A stretch of 64,000 nt of DNA from Iodobacter fluviatilis (lineage in GTDB: Bacteria; Pseudomonadota; Gammaproteobacteria; Burkholderiales; Chitinibacteraceae), in NCBI RefSeq assembly GCF_004194535.1, contig NZ_CP025781.1, forward strand, positions 2,356,001-2,420,000, written 5' to 3'. Within the stretch, counting starts at the first letter, position 1; every line of letters begins with the position of its first letter. The notes under the pieces were generated by a model. The model did not search any database, was not told where the DNA came from, and saw only the letters and a list, made by a program, of their open reading frames with translations. Shown here piece by piece: positions 9,378-18,780 of this stretch. A program made the translations under genes and the position numbers.

Positions 9378-11093
9378 TTACATCTCTTGCAGCACTTCAA
9401 TTCCCAATAAATCTAAACCCGTTTGCATGGTTTTTGCGGCGGCTTGGCAAAGGGCTAAACGGCTGCTGCGAATCTCACCTTCGGCTTTAAGCACTGGGCA
9501 GGCGTCATAAAAGCGCGAGAAGCGGGTGGCCAGTTGGTAAAGATAGCTACATAAAATATGTGGGCAAGTGTCGTTTGCCGCTTGTTGTAGCGTATCTGGG
9601 AACTGTATTAGGGTGAGCGCGAGCGCGTGCTCGGCTGGCTCGATCAGCTCGATTTTGGCATTGGCGTCTACATCACCCGCCTGACGGAAAATGCTGGCGA
9701 TACGAGTGTAGGCGTATTGCAGATACGGTGCGGTATTGCCTTCAAAGCTAAGCATGCTATTCCAGTCGAACACATAATCACTGGTGCGGTGCTTGGATAG
9801 ATCCGAGTATTTCACCGCCGCAATGCCTACCGCGTGGGCGATATGGTGGCGGGTGGCTTCGTCCATCGTTGGATTTTTGCTGCTGACCAAATCAAAGGCA
9901 CGGCTTTCCGCTTCGGAGAGTAAATCCACTAGCTTAATCAGCTCACCACTGCGTGTTTTGAATGGTTTGCCATCGTCGCCCATCATGGTGCCAAAGGCGA
10001 CGTGTTCTAGGTGAGTGTCGGCTGGCACAAAGCCTGCTTTGCGGGCCACGGTAAACAGCTGCTGAAAGTGCAGGCCCTGACGGGCGTCGACTACATACAA
10101 AATACGGCTTGCACCCAGCACGCCAGTGCGATAGCGGGCCGTGGCTAAATCGGATGTGGAATAAAGAAAACCACCACCTTGTTTTTGTACAATAAAGGCG
10201 GCTGCATCGCCGTCTTTATTGCGAAACTCTTCAAGGAACACCACTTGCGCGCCCTGGCTCTCGGTGAGTAAACCTTGGGCACGCAGATTATCAATCACGA
10301 CGGGTAAATCATCGTTATAAGATGATTCGCCTTTTACATCATCGCGGGTCAGCAAGAGGCCTAGTTTTTGGTAAATATCTTCGCAATGCTTCATTGAAAT
10401 ATTCAGGAAGCGTTGCCATAGCGCGCGCACTTGTGCGTCGCCCGATTGCAGCTTCACGACATATTCGCGGGATAAATCAGCAAAAGCAGGGTCTGCATCA
10501 AAGCGCACTTTGGCAGCGCGGTAAAAGCCTTCCAAGTCGCCCAGCGCTAATTCCGAATTTTGATTTTCGTTGTCTAGCATATAGGCAGTCAGCATGCCAA
10601 ATTGCGTGCCCCAATCGCCTACATGGTTTTGGCGGATTACTTTATGGCCCAGATAGCCGTAAATACGAGTTAGCGAATCGCCAATAATGCTGGAGCGCAA
10701 ATGGCCCACATGCATCTCTTTGGCGAGATTCGGTGAGGAATAATCGATCACAACTGTTTCAGCTAGGGCGACGCCGGTGCCTAATTTTGCATCCGCGTGT
10801 TGCTCCGCTAGCGTCTTGGTTAAGTAGTGATTACTTAAAGTGATATTAATAAAGCCAGGGCCAGCAATTTCAAGCTTATCCACGATACCTGCTAGATCAA
10901 CGCAGGCCACAACTTGCTCCGCGAGCTGGCGTGGATTCATTTTAAGTGCTTTGGCCGCCCCCATAATGCCATTAGCTTGATAATCGCCAAACTCAGGCTT
11001 TGATGCCATTTGAATGTTTGGAGTGGCATCTGGTGCGCCAACTTTGGCCAGTGCAGCGGCAAAACGGGATGAGAGTAGGTGGTGAACGGCCAT
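9378..11093 (-). CDS. argS: Arginyl-tRNA synthetase
   Basis: Charges tRNA-Arg with arginine in the cytoplasm. It is a class I synthetase of 571 residues, the normal length. The N-terminal additional domain contains EFGDYQANG, and the HIGH signature appears as HVGHLRSS. As in many arginyl enzymes the KMSKS motif is replaced, here by DDGKPFKTRSG. The C-terminal anticodon-binding DALR domain ends at LLGIEVLQEM. Essential single-copy gene, transcribed alone. Confidence 0.97.
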   Translation of the reverse strand: MAVHHLLSSRFAAALAKVGAPDATPNIQMASKPEFGDYQANGIMGAAKALKMNPRQLAEQVVACVDLAGIVDKLEIAGPGFINITLSNHYLTKTLAEQHADAKLGTGVALAETVVIDYSSPNLAKEMHVGHLRSSIIGDSLTRIYGYLGHKVIRQNHVGDWGTQFGMLTAYMLDNENQNSELALGDLEGFYRAAKVRFDADPAFADLSREYVVKLQSGDAQVRALWQRFLNISMKHCEDIYQKLGLLLTRDDVKGESSYNDDLPVVIDNLRAQGLLTESQGAQVVFLEEFRNKDGDAAAFIVQKQGGGFLYSTSDLATARYRTGVLGASRILYVVDARQGLHFQQLFTVARKAGFVPADTHLEHVAFGTMMGDDGKPFKTRSGELIKLVDLLSEAESRAFDLVSSKNPTMDEATRHHIAHAVGIAAVKYSDLSKHRTSDYVFDWNSMLSFEGNTAPYLQYAYTRIASIFRQAGDVDANAKIELIEPAEHALALTLIQFPDTLQQAANDTCPHILCSYLYQLATRFSRFYDACPVLKAEGEIRSSRLALCQAAAKTMQTGLDLLGIEVLQEM

Positions 11094-11436
11094 AATGGAT
11101 ACTCGGTGTGAATTTAGCCTCTATTGTAATCGCAATTAGCCGCTGACGATCAGCTACTTAAGCAAAGCTTATTTTGAATACTAAATGCCTATGGGCGTAA
11201 TAAATACCGAAGGTGCGATGGGCAAATATTCTATTTTTTACTGGATGAGAAAGCTAATCTGCAAGGAATTATTTAGCTAGAAAAGCAATTTATAGGGGGA
11301 TTTATTTCACAGCAAGGCTTGATATGCGTGATCATGGCTTGGCAATGCTTGTTAAGCCTTCTATTCTTAAATGAAAAATAGGATGTCACTTGCGGGGTGC
11401 CGCTGAGAAGCATTTGTTTGGACTAGGAATACATTA
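11094..11436. other. 343-bp divergent spacer, no gene seen
   Basis: Separates divergent argS and the HD-GYP gene and must hold both promoters. No convincing hairpin, repeat or small ORF was found. The sequence is AT-rich towards the HD-GYP start, with GACTAGGAATACATTA just before its ATG giving a weak AGGAA ribosome binding site. Confidence 0.5.
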
Positions 11437-13020
11437 ATGGCACTAGATCAAAATGAAGATTGGATGCTAGAGGATGACGAGGATGATTCGTTAACCTCAG
11501 GGCTAATCGTGCGTCAGCCTTGGAGACTGCTGATTGTAGATGATGAGCCAGATGTGCATCGGGCCACTGTCTTGGCATTAAAAAACATTGTATACAAAGG
11601 CCGTGGGTTAGAAATTTTACATGCCTATTCTGGTCAGCAAGGCTTTGAGGTGTTGGCGGAAAATCCAGATATTGCTTTGGCGATACTTGATGTAGTGATG
11701 GAAACCGATGATGCGGGCCTGTGTTTAGTTAAACGCATTCGAGATGAGCTGGGTAATCAATTAGTGCGTATCGTGTTGCGTACGGGGCAGCCTGGGCATG
11801 CGCCAGAGCAGCAGGTGGTGCTTGAATACGATATTAATGATTACAAAACTAAAACAGAGCTTGTTGCCAATAAAATATTTACCACTGTTATTGCTTCTTT
11901 GCGCAGCTTTGAAAGTCTGCATGCCTTAGAAAAAAGTAGTCAAGGTTTAGCAAAAATATTAGAGGGCGCAACCAATCTTTATCAATTGCATTCATTAAAA
12001 GAATTTGCCTCTGGTATTTTAAAGCAAATTGGTGCAATTCTAAATTTAGGCGAAGATGGCATGTTATGTGCTCAGTCTAAAAGCGATCTGCACTGTTTAG
12101 AGATTCTTGCTGCAACTGGCCCGTTTAGCTTGCTATTAGATGGCGATGTTTTACCTGATGATAGCCATTTATTATTAGCTCTAAATACCGCACTAAAAAC
12201 AAAAAGTAGCCAATCTCATCATCCCTATGAAATTTTATATATTGCTGGCCGCAATAGTTATGATTTTGTGGTGCATTTTTCTCCGCCTTGGCCATTAGAA
12301 ATGGTGGACAGAAATCTATTAGATATTTTCTGTGAACGCATCTCTGCTGCAATGGATAATCTTTATCTTTATCAGCAATTACGCCGTTCGCAAGAGGCCA
12401 CTGTAATGGCTTTAGCCGATTTGGGCGAGTTTCGGGATCAAACCACGGGGGATCATGTATTGCGAGTGCAAAAGCTAACTGATGCAATTGCAGGCCGTTT
12501 AAAAACTAAGAATGCTTTTCCAGATGAAATGGATAATGCATTTATGGAAATGGTGGGAATGGCGAGCATTTTGCACGATGTGGGTAAGGTGGGTACGCCA
12601 GACCATATCTTATTTAAACCTGGCCGCCTGACTCCAGAAGAGCGCGAGATCATGAATCAGCACGCGCCGATGGGAGCGCAGATTTTAGCTAGAACGGTAG
12701 CGTTGGTAGAAGGAACAACGTACTTGTCTTTAGGTGCAGAAATAGCGGCAGGCCATCATGAGCATTTTGATGGTAATGGCTACCCTTTGGGGTCTAAAGA
12801 GTACGATATTCCGCTTTCGGCCCGCATTGTTGCTTTAGTGGATGTGTTTGATGCCTTATTGCATAAACGCCCGTATAAAGAGCCTTGGCCTTTAGAAGAG
12901 ACAATGGCTTATATCCGTGAGCGTTCTGGCACTCAGTTCGATCCACAGGTGGTGGCCGCATTGGATGAAGTAGTCGCGGAAGGCTTGTTGCCTTTGGATT
13001 TATTACAAGACCCAACTTGA
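11437..13020 (+). CDS. Response regulator with DUF3369-type and HD-GYP domains
   Basis: 527-residue cytoplasmic protein predicted to hydrolyse cyclic di-GMP when phosphorylated. The receiver domain starts at LLIVDDEPDV (31-40) with phospho-acceptor Asp85 in AILDVVM. A middle region (about 160-310) corresponds to the DUF3369 sensor usually found in this arrangement. The HD-GYP domain carries HD at 380-381 (ILHDVGKVG), the HHEHFDGNGYP motif (GYP at 448-450) and SARIVALVDVFDAL. All expected metal ligands are visible. No cognate kinase adjoins it. Confidence 0.92.
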   Translation: MALDQNEDWMLEDDEDDSLTSGLIVRQPWRLLIVDDEPDVHRATVLALKNIVYKGRGLEILHAYSGQQGFEVLAENPDIALAILDVVMETDDAGLCLVKRIRDELGNQLVRIVLRTGQPGHAPEQQVVLEYDINDYKTKTELVANKIFTTVIASLRSFESLHALEKSSQGLAKILEGATNLYQLHSLKEFASGILKQIGAILNLGEDGMLCAQSKSDLHCLEILAATGPFSLLLDGDVLPDDSHLLLALNTALKTKSSQSHHPYEILYIAGRNSYDFVVHFSPPWPLEMVDRNLLDIFCERISAAMDNLYLYQQLRRSQEATVMALADLGEFRDQTTGDHVLRVQKLTDAIAGRLKTKNAFPDEMDNAFMEMVGMASILHDVGKVGTPDHILFKPGRLTPEEREIMNQHAPMGAQILARTVALVEGTTYLSLGAEIAAGHHEHFDGNGYPLGSKEYDIPLSARIVALVDVFDALLHKRPYKEPWPLEETMAYIRERSGTQFDPQVVAALDEVVAEGLLPLDLLQDPT

Positions 13021-13030
13021 TTTCTACATT

Positions 13031-13816
13031 CAGGCTGGATGTCTGCAGCACCGCGGCCTCGATCAAGTTCATTTTTGGCAATCATAAAAATGCACATGTC
13101 ATGGTGGTAGCACTTTCGTAATTTAGTTTTAATTTGTCGTGTCGGAATGCCTCAGTTCGATCATGTTTCAGTCGAGCAAAGGCATTCTCGACCTAATGTC
13201 GGTAGCAATACAGTCATCGATCCAGATCAGCCCTCCCTTTGATTGAATGACGTTTTCTGGTAATCACTGACCGCTCACCCTGTGTCTCAATCTGCGGCCT
13301 GATGGACTCGCTGTCATCCCCCTTGTTTGCGATGATCACTTCGGCTGAAGGCAATTGGGCGATTAACTGAGGAGCAGCAGTACAAATCGTGGGTTTCGCC
13401 GCCAGTTATTTCAAATGCGATTGGTAAACCATAAGCATCCACCACTAAGTGAATTTTGCTGGTATTCACAGCGTGGCTTTGCCGATGGTTTCTGATGATC
13501 GCTGGCTGCACCCGCGCTGTGCTGATGAGCCTTTGTATAACTCCCGTTGATGAACACTCACTCGAAGTCAGGATCGACCAGTAAGGCTTTGAAAATATTG
13601 AGCCATTTTCCGGCCGCCGACGCGCATGCGGTAGAACATTCCTTCGACGGTAATTCGTGAATCAGGCTTGTTGTAAATGGCATGTTGAAGCAGAGTCTTT
13701 TCTAGCTTCGACCAAAGCTCGTTATTGAGCATTAATTGGGATATCGCAAACTCGCAGGGTAAATGGTGTAGGAACCTCCTTTTTGTGGGTTTGCGCCTAC
13801 TTTTGCATCTTCCCTG
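13031..13816 (-). mobile_element. Degenerate IS5-family insertion sequence
   Basis: An approximately 790-bp remnant on the minus strand. The right end reads, on the minus strand, CAGGGAAGATGCAAAA next to CTAG (13817-13820). The left side has a weak counterpart, CAGGCTGGATGTCTGC, at 13031. Both the size and an end beginning GGGAAG-TGC fit the IS5 family, which targets YTAR sites such as CTAG. The transposase inside is full of stops and frameshifts, so the element is dead. It sits inside a sugar ABC permease gene. The exact ends are uncertain. Confidence 0.6.
13082..13745 (-). pseudogene. IS5-family transposase remnant
   Basis: Fragments in different frames line up in family order. An N-terminal stretch starts MLNNELWSKLEK at about 13730, with ITVEGMFYRMRVGG after it. 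A central DDE segment is TSKIHLVVDAYGLPIAFEITGGETHD. A C-terminal stretch near 13180-13082 is VENAFARLKHDRTEAFRHDKL ending in TCAFL and a stop. Several frameshifts and an internal TAG separate them. No active transposase can be made. Confidence 0.85.
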
Positions 13817-13956
13817 CTAGTTTGGTGGCCGGTTTCACTGGTCTTGAAAAAGCCGAGGCGTAAGGTATCGAGTAAGGGTATGGCGCGAAATAGGGAATAG
13901 ATCAGCATGGCGGGGGCAAGGAACACCACGATATGCCAAGGGAAATGACGTTGCAT
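13815..13956 (-). pseudogene. Truncated sugar ABC transporter permease (N-terminal 46 residues)
   Basis: Starts MQRHFPWHIVVFLAPAMLI, the cytoplasmic head and first membrane helix of a MalF/UgpA-type permease, and stays recognisable to about SETGHQT. There the IS5-like remnant begins at a CTAG. The frame runs on to a stop at 13732 through IS-derived codons. It lies directly downstream of the binding-protein gene 14074-15321, as in sugar ABC operons. The rest of the permease, the second permease and an ATPase are absent here, so the transporter cannot be complete at this locus. Confidence 0.8.
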
Positions 13957-13967
13957 GACGTGTATCT

Positions 13968-13999
13968 AAAAAAATGTCGGCAGCGATGCCGCCGCCGAC
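13968..13999 (-). terminator. Attenuator hairpin between binding protein and permease
   Basis: On the minus strand GTCGGC and GCCGAC enclose a GC-rich loop and are followed by ATTTTTTT. It sits between the binding-protein stop and the permease start, where sugar ABC operons commonly lower permease expression relative to the binding protein. Confidence 0.75.
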
Positions 14000-14073
14000 C
14001 AAGATTCACAGTCGAGTGTGAAGAGGGAAAACAAAGTCTTGATACTGGCACAACATGCCATGCCCCCACTGTA

Positions 14074-15321
14074 TTATTTCTGTTGTGGTTTGTACCATTT
14101 AGCAAAGCCCGCTTGTACTTGGGCGGCGGCTTCTTTTGGTGCGAGTTTGCCGCTCAATACTTGGCTGTTTATACTCCACAGTTGGTTTTCCATTGAAGGC
14201 TCACCACGGTTAAGTACTTGCGCGTTCAGGCGAATCGTTGAGCCGCAGCTCTTACGCCATTCCAGCATTTGTTTAGCCACTGGGTCTTTAACCGTGATTA
14301 GGTGGTTAGATAGGCTAAAGAAGCCAGTGACCTTATTGGTGTAAAGGTCTGCAAATTCTTGCGAAGCTAACCAAGACAAGAATTTGTAAGCGTCTTCTTT
14401 GTTCTTGGATTTGCTGTTTATGCCCATGCCGATATCGGTATGGTCAGAGATCTCGCACTTGTCACCGGCTTTAGCAACAGGGGGTGGGAATGCGCCAAAT
14501 TCAAAATTGGCTTCTTTATTGAAGTAAGCGATATCCCATGAGCCAGTTGGGTAGATGGCGGCTTTACCCATGGCAAATAGATTTTGGCTGTCTGAATAGG
14601 TTTGAGCAGAAGCGTCTTTAGATAGATAAGGCGTCCATTTGCTCATTGCATCCCAAGCGGCTACAAATTGCGGATCCGTAAATTTGGCTTTGCCGGAGAT
14701 CAGTGCTTTGCGGCCTGCTTCGCCTTTCCAGTAAGGGGCACCCACGCTGGTAAAGACAATTTGATTAGATTCCCACTGATCCGCTGTACCGAGGGCGATA
14801 GGGGTGTATTTGCCGCTTTTTTTAATGGCTTCGCTCACCTTTAAGAATTCATCCATAGTTTTGGGCGGGTTAATGCCTAATTCTTTAAAAATCTTTTTGT
14901 TGTAGAAGAAGCCATGAATCACTGAAGCCATAGGCATACAAAATGCGTCTTTAGCATTATCGGTTTGCCACGCTACTTTGGCTGAAGCAGGGAAGTTTTC
15001 CATGCCAGCCTTGCCGTCTAGCTTATCTAAGCTACCTTTTTTATAATTGGCGAGCGACACATCAAAAGGGCGGCAAGTAATCAGATCACCTGCAGTGCCA
15101 TTGGCTAGGCGCGTTGTTAGGCTGGAGTCGTATTCGGTAGGGGTGGTTGGGGAAAACTTCACTTGAATTGCTGGGAATTTTTTATTGAAGGCGGGCAGCA
15201 AGACCTCTTCCCATAGTGCTTTATCATCCACACGCCAAGATTCAATCGTCAAGATGCCTGCTTGTGCGGTGCCTGCAGCAAGTAATGCGGCCATGATGGC
15301 GCTTCGAGCAAATGCATTCAT
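14074..15321 (-). CDS. Sugar ABC transporter substrate-binding protein
   Basis: 415 residues with a cleavable signal peptide (MNAFARSAIMAALLAAGTAQA). The mature part is a family 1 extracellular solute-binding protein: ILTIESWRVDD at the start, AFNKKFPAIQVKF, GDLITCRPFDVSL and GKAAIYPTGSWDI, typical of oligosaccharide or glycerol-phosphate type binders. It acts in the periplasm and delivers sugar to a permease. Its partner permease is truncated by an IS remnant just downstream, so the protein may be orphaned or serve another permease. The substrate cannot be told. Confidence 0.88.
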   Translation of the reverse strand: MNAFARSAIMAALLAAGTAQAGILTIESWRVDDKALWEEVLLPAFNKKFPAIQVKFSPTTPTEYDSSLTTRLANGTAGDLITCRPFDVSLANYKKGSLDKLDGKAGMENFPASAKVAWQTDNAKDAFCMPMASVIHGFFYNKKIFKELGINPPKTMDEFLKVSEAIKKSGKYTPIALGTADQWESNQIVFTSVGAPYWKGEAGRKALISGKAKFTDPQFVAAWDAMSKWTPYLSKDASAQTYSDSQNLFAMGKAAIYPTGSWDIAYFNKEANFEFGAFPPPVAKAGDKCEISDHTDIGMGINSKSKNKEDAYKFLSWLASQEFADLYTNKVTGFFSLSNHLITVKDPVAKQMLEWRKSCGSTIRLNAQVLNRGEPSMENQLWSINSQVLSGKLAPKEAAAQVQAGFAKWYKPQQK

Positions 15322-15445
15322 GTAGTGATTCTCCTCAGGGTTGGCCGCAGTAGCTGATCTGTGTAAGCTTTTATCGCGACTAAATCAACAATACCACTCT
15401 TAAAAATATGGCACTAAACGCCATCTTCATGGTTTTTTTGTTTAA

Positions 15446-15874
15446 CTATTTGTTATATAACAATAATTTTTTTGTGCCAAATGGAGTGTTACATCTGTTG
15501 ACGTGGCTTGTTACGAGCATGCGGATGAAAGTCGCCCTAATGTTCGCCTTACTGTTTTTTAAATGCATCGCCGACTCTTGAATGAGCGTAGATTTGCTGT
15601 GCGCATTAAATAAGAATACCTCTCTGGGAGGAGGGGGTGTTTCTGTGGCGCTAAGTGCAAGATGGGGCAGTGATACTAATGGGCTGTGTTCTTCTGAAGT
15701 AACAACACGATAAATACGATCAATATGCTTGCCTAATACGGTCTTAGGGTGGCAATTAAGGATATGAGCCGCAGCTGGATTCATATATTCAATCTCACCC
15801 GTTAATGTTAATGTAATTACGCCATCAGCCATGCTATTTAATATTGAAGCAATTTTCTCTTGCAACGCGATATG
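15446..15874 (-). pseudogene. Detached PAS-domain tail of the upstream CHASE-PAS sensor
   Basis: The codons directly after the TAA at 15877-15875 stay in the same frame (HIALQEKIASILNS) and encode a PAS domain (ADGVITL, EIEYMNPAAAHIL, VLGKHIDRIYRV). This shows that one gene was split by an in-frame ochre codon. Downstream of the PAS core the sequence loses similarity (SHVNRCNTPFGTKKLLLYNK) and stops, so the output domain expected here (GGDEF, EAL or kinase) is missing. A TTG at 15865 could restart translation, but no ribosome binding site is evident. Confidence 0.8.
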
Positions 15875-17644
15875 TTAATTTTTGTTATGAATCTCTTTAC
15901 TCACGCCACGATAGCCTAGAAATTCATTTTTTTCATTAAAATAGGCTTGTCCCGAGTTACTGACCATTATTTGGTGTTGATTGATTTTTATGCTGTAAAC
16001 AAAGTCATTAAAACTTTGCTGTTTATCTAATTGTGCTTTATGTGCTCGCCAGTCTTCTGTAGATAATTGATCATCCCCTATCTCCCAGCTACAGCGGCCA
16101 AGCAGTAATGATTGATCAATTGGATGGGCTTTAAAAAAATGAGCAGAAATTTGTGTAAAGCGAAAGTGAGTGTCCTGCTCCCAATGCCAATCAGCAGCTA
16201 GTTCAAGTAAATGAGTAAAACGCTCACGGCTATTTTGTAATTCAACTATAAGCTCTTTATGTTGGCTAATATCATGTGCAAACATTGCCGAGCCTTCGTG
16301 CTGACCCTCTCGATTATAAAGAGGAAACAGGGTGAGCTCAAAATAGTGCATATCGCCATCCGTATTGCGGTGCTGGCACTCTTGCTGAATGGGGATGGTA
16401 TTGATTGCAAGCTCAGCAGAGAGTAAAAGTGGCTTGTTTTGGCCTAATAAAATAGGCGCATAATCGGCAAAATAGATCCTCGCAGCTTGATTTGCATAGA
16501 TAACATTGCCTTGCAGATCACGGCTAACAATCAGATCACGAGATTGTTCTGCTAATTGCGCCATTTGTTGAAAATGTTGTTCATGTTTGAGTAAATCTTG
16601 GGTGATCTGCTCGGCCAAATCTAATGCAGATTCATGACTATTACGTTGACGCTGTAGTAAAACAGTAAAAGAAAGGGATAAAATAAAACCTATCAGCCAA
16701 ATTAAATATTTAAATATATTCTGTTGTGGGAATGCGTTTGGGCTGGCAAATAGGCTGATGCGCCATTGGCGACCAGGGAATTGAATAATTGCGCGAGAAC
16801 TGAGCTCATTAAACGCTTGGGGCTGTAATTGGCCTATCTTGGGGTAAAGAGTGGTGATTTTTTTTGTGTCAATAAGGCCGGAGGTTGATCCTGTGTCTTG
16901 TAATTGTATCCGAACACTTTTATTTAGGTCTTTGCCTAGCCAGGTAATAATGTTTTCTACAGATAAAAAAGCATTAATAGAGCCAATAAATGCTGCCCGC
17001 CGCTCTACTCGATTGTTGAGTAGAGTATTAGGCATATAAACAGGTAAATTAATAATAAAGCCCAGTGGGAATTTTTTAGTACCTTCGATGGGGGAGATTA
17101 TCGATGTAACGGCTCTGCCCTGATCGCGCGAATACTCAATCGCAATTAGATTGAGTGTTTGATTACTGATGTCCAAACCAATTTGATTATGCGTACTTGG
17201 GCCATCGGGGTAGAGAAAATCAATAATTTGGTATGCGGGACGAGGGTTGGTGGTTTGTACTGAAAAACTAGGGTTTTCTAATTGGCGGGAGCGGGTATAA
17301 CTTTTTAAATCGCTAGATTTAACTTCACGAATAAACTGAATAGAAACAAAATTAGGGAAGCGACCTTGAATATTTTGCTGCTTTAAGATTTGTGTAAAGG
17401 CTTGATTTGTGAGTTTAGGATTGGCAATAAAGGCGCTTTGTAAACCGCGTAGAATATAGTTTTCTACTTCTAGCTGATATTGAATTCGTTCGGCGTAGCT
17501 GATTGCCAGTTGATCTAGCTGAGTTTGCGCATAATGTTTGTGCTGAATACTCAGCCAAATTTGCAAGCCGACCGTAATCACGAGCCCAATTGCGAATGTT
17601 CGCAGAGCGACACGATAGTAACGCCAGAGCACTAAGATACTCAT
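15875..17644 (-). CDS. Membrane CHASE-PAS-PAS sensor protein, truncated by in-frame stop
   Basis: 589-residue product. Membrane helix at about 13-33, periplasmic CHASE domain up to about 300 (RDQGRAVTSIISPI is its signature region) and a second helix at about 308-328 (IFKYLIWLIGFILS). Two cytoplasmic PAS domains follow, the first with RDLIVSRDLQGNVIYANQAA and the second with LLELAADWHWEQDTHFRFTQ. The second ends GYRGVSKEIHNKN and meets TAA, but the frame continues into a third PAS. No effector domain remains, so signalling output is probably lost unless the product acts through partners. See the fragment at 15446-15874. Confidence 0.8.
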   Translation of the reverse strand: MSILVLWRYYRVALRTFAIGLVITVGLQIWLSIQHKHYAQTQLDQLAISYAERIQYQLEVENYILRGLQSAFIANPKLTNQAFTQILKQQNIQGRFPNFVSIQFIREVKSSDLKSYTRSRQLENPSFSVQTTNPRPAYQIIDFLYPDGPSTHNQIGLDISNQTLNLIAIEYSRDQGRAVTSIISPIEGTKKFPLGFIINLPVYMPNTLLNNRVERRAAFIGSINAFLSVENIITWLGKDLNKSVRIQLQDTGSTSGLIDTKKITTLYPKIGQLQPQAFNELSSRAIIQFPGRQWRISLFASPNAFPQQNIFKYLIWLIGFILSLSFTVLLQRQRNSHESALDLAEQITQDLLKHEQHFQQMAQLAEQSRDLIVSRDLQGNVIYANQAARIYFADYAPILLGQNKPLLLSAELAINTIPIQQECQHRNTDGDMHYFELTLFPLYNREGQHEGSAMFAHDISQHKELIVELQNSRERFTHLLELAADWHWEQDTHFRFTQISAHFFKAHPIDQSLLLGRCSWEIGDDQLSTEDWRAHKAQLDKQQSFNDFVYSIKINQHQIMVSNSGQAYFNEKNEFLGYRGVSKEIHNKN

Positions 17645-17730
17645 TCAGGCGAGTCCTTGCTTTGATGTAAGAGTGACTCTAACTGTGGTTAGAGCCTCCC
17701 TTTTTTATCTTGGCCGCAAGAAAAATGCTA

Positions 17731-18108
17731 TTACACCGCACTCCAAGGTTTGCCTAATGGGCTAAATGTTGGTTTTTGACCGCCCCAAAGCTGTTCTAGA
17801 TCGTAGTAATCGCGTACTGGCGGTAACATCACGTGTACCACCAATGAGCCTGCATCAACCAAGACCCACTCACCTGATTCATGGCCTTCAGTGCTCATGA
17901 TGTCATAGCCTTTTGCTTTCAAATCAACGGCAACATTATTAGCCAGGGCTCGAACTTGGCGGTTCGAGTCACCCGTACACACAATCATGCAGTCAAATAG
18001 ATCGGTGAGTTCAGTGGTGTCAAGGTCAACAATATCTTTACCCTTGATGTCTTCTAGTGCAGTCATCGCAATTGCGCGCATTTGCATTGTGTATTCGTTC
18101 ATTGCCAT
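17731..18108 (-). CDS. rsfS: Ribosome silencing factor RsfS (Iojap family)
   Basis: 125 residues. It binds ribosomal protein uL14 and blocks subunit joining when nutrients are short. The core DIVDLDTTELTDLFDCMIVCTG and the ending GEWVLVDAGSLVVHVM are diagnostic. The C-terminal extension (DYYDLEQLWG) is normal. It is the last gene of a proA-nadD-rsfS run on the minus strand, 45 bases after nadD. Confidence 0.95.
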   Translation of the reverse strand: MAMNEYTMQMRAIAMTALEDIKGKDIVDLDTTELTDLFDCMIVCTGDSNRQVRALANNVAVDLKAKGYDIMSTEGHESGEWVLVDAGSLVVHVMLPPVRDYYDLEQLWGGQKPTFSPLGKPWSAV

Positions 18109-18153
18109 TGTTGTCTTTTTCCAAAGTAATAAATTTAAAACTGTAAAGCAGTG

Positions 18154-18780
18154 CTAGGTGCTTCTAGAGTAGACGCCCGACTGCTGCAAAGTTGCGGCAA
18201 TTGGGCTAAGTTCGCTTACATCTTCACCGTGAGCCAGTTTTTCACGTAATTGCGTGGAAGATACTGACAGCAGTGGGAGTGGTAAAACGCTGATTTTACC
18301 CCGAGCCAAGCTCTCCGGGGATGCTGGTACATTTCGTTTGGCCAATTCACTGCTGATGAGCTCAGGAAATTGACTAAACATGGGGCGGTTGGCCACTACT
18401 AAATGCCCCACTTCTAACAACTCTTGCCATCGATACCAGCTTGGCAGATGGGCTAATGAATCGCCACCGATCAGCCAGACTAATAGGCTATGCGGTTGTT
18501 CTTGTTGTATCTCTGTCAGTGTATCAAAGGTATAACTGACACCCTTACCCCGTACTTCTCTATCGTCACTTATCAGGTTTTGCTCAGTGGCTAAAGCAAG
18601 ATTGAGCCATTCCAAACGCTGGGTGGGCGTGGCTTGGGGGGCGGGTCGGTGTGGGGGTACACCCGTTGGAATCAGGCGTACTTCGCTTAAGGCAAAGGTA
18701 TCTCGCAGTGAGCGGGCCAGTGCCAGATGCCCAAAATGCACAGGGTTAAATGTGCCACCATAGATACCTAATGCGTGCAT
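18154..18780 (-). CDS. nadD: Nicotinate-nucleotide adenylyltransferase
   Basis: Adds AMP to nicotinate mononucleotide in NAD synthesis. The nucleotidyltransferase motif GGTFNPVHFGHL is at the N terminus and SSTQLREKL near the C terminus. An upstream ATG gives a 220-residue frame, but the family start is MHALGIYGG. That ATG overlaps the proA stop codon as TAATG, which indicates translational coupling and gives a 208-residue protein. Confidence 0.95.
   Translation of the reverse strand: MHALGIYGGTFNPVHFGHLALARSLRDTFALSEVRLIPTGVPPHRPAPQATPTQRLEWLNLALATEQNLISDDREVRGKGVSYTFDTLTEIQQEQPHSLLVWLIGGDSLAHLPSWYRWQELLEVGHLVVANRPMFSQFPELISSELAKRNVPASPESLARGKISVLPLPLLSVSSTQLREKLAHGEDVSELSPIAATLQQSGVYSRST

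Noticed and set aside
14018-14344. Plus-strand frames across 13933-14344
   Set aside because: Antisense to the binding-protein gene and its hairpin; no family resemblance.
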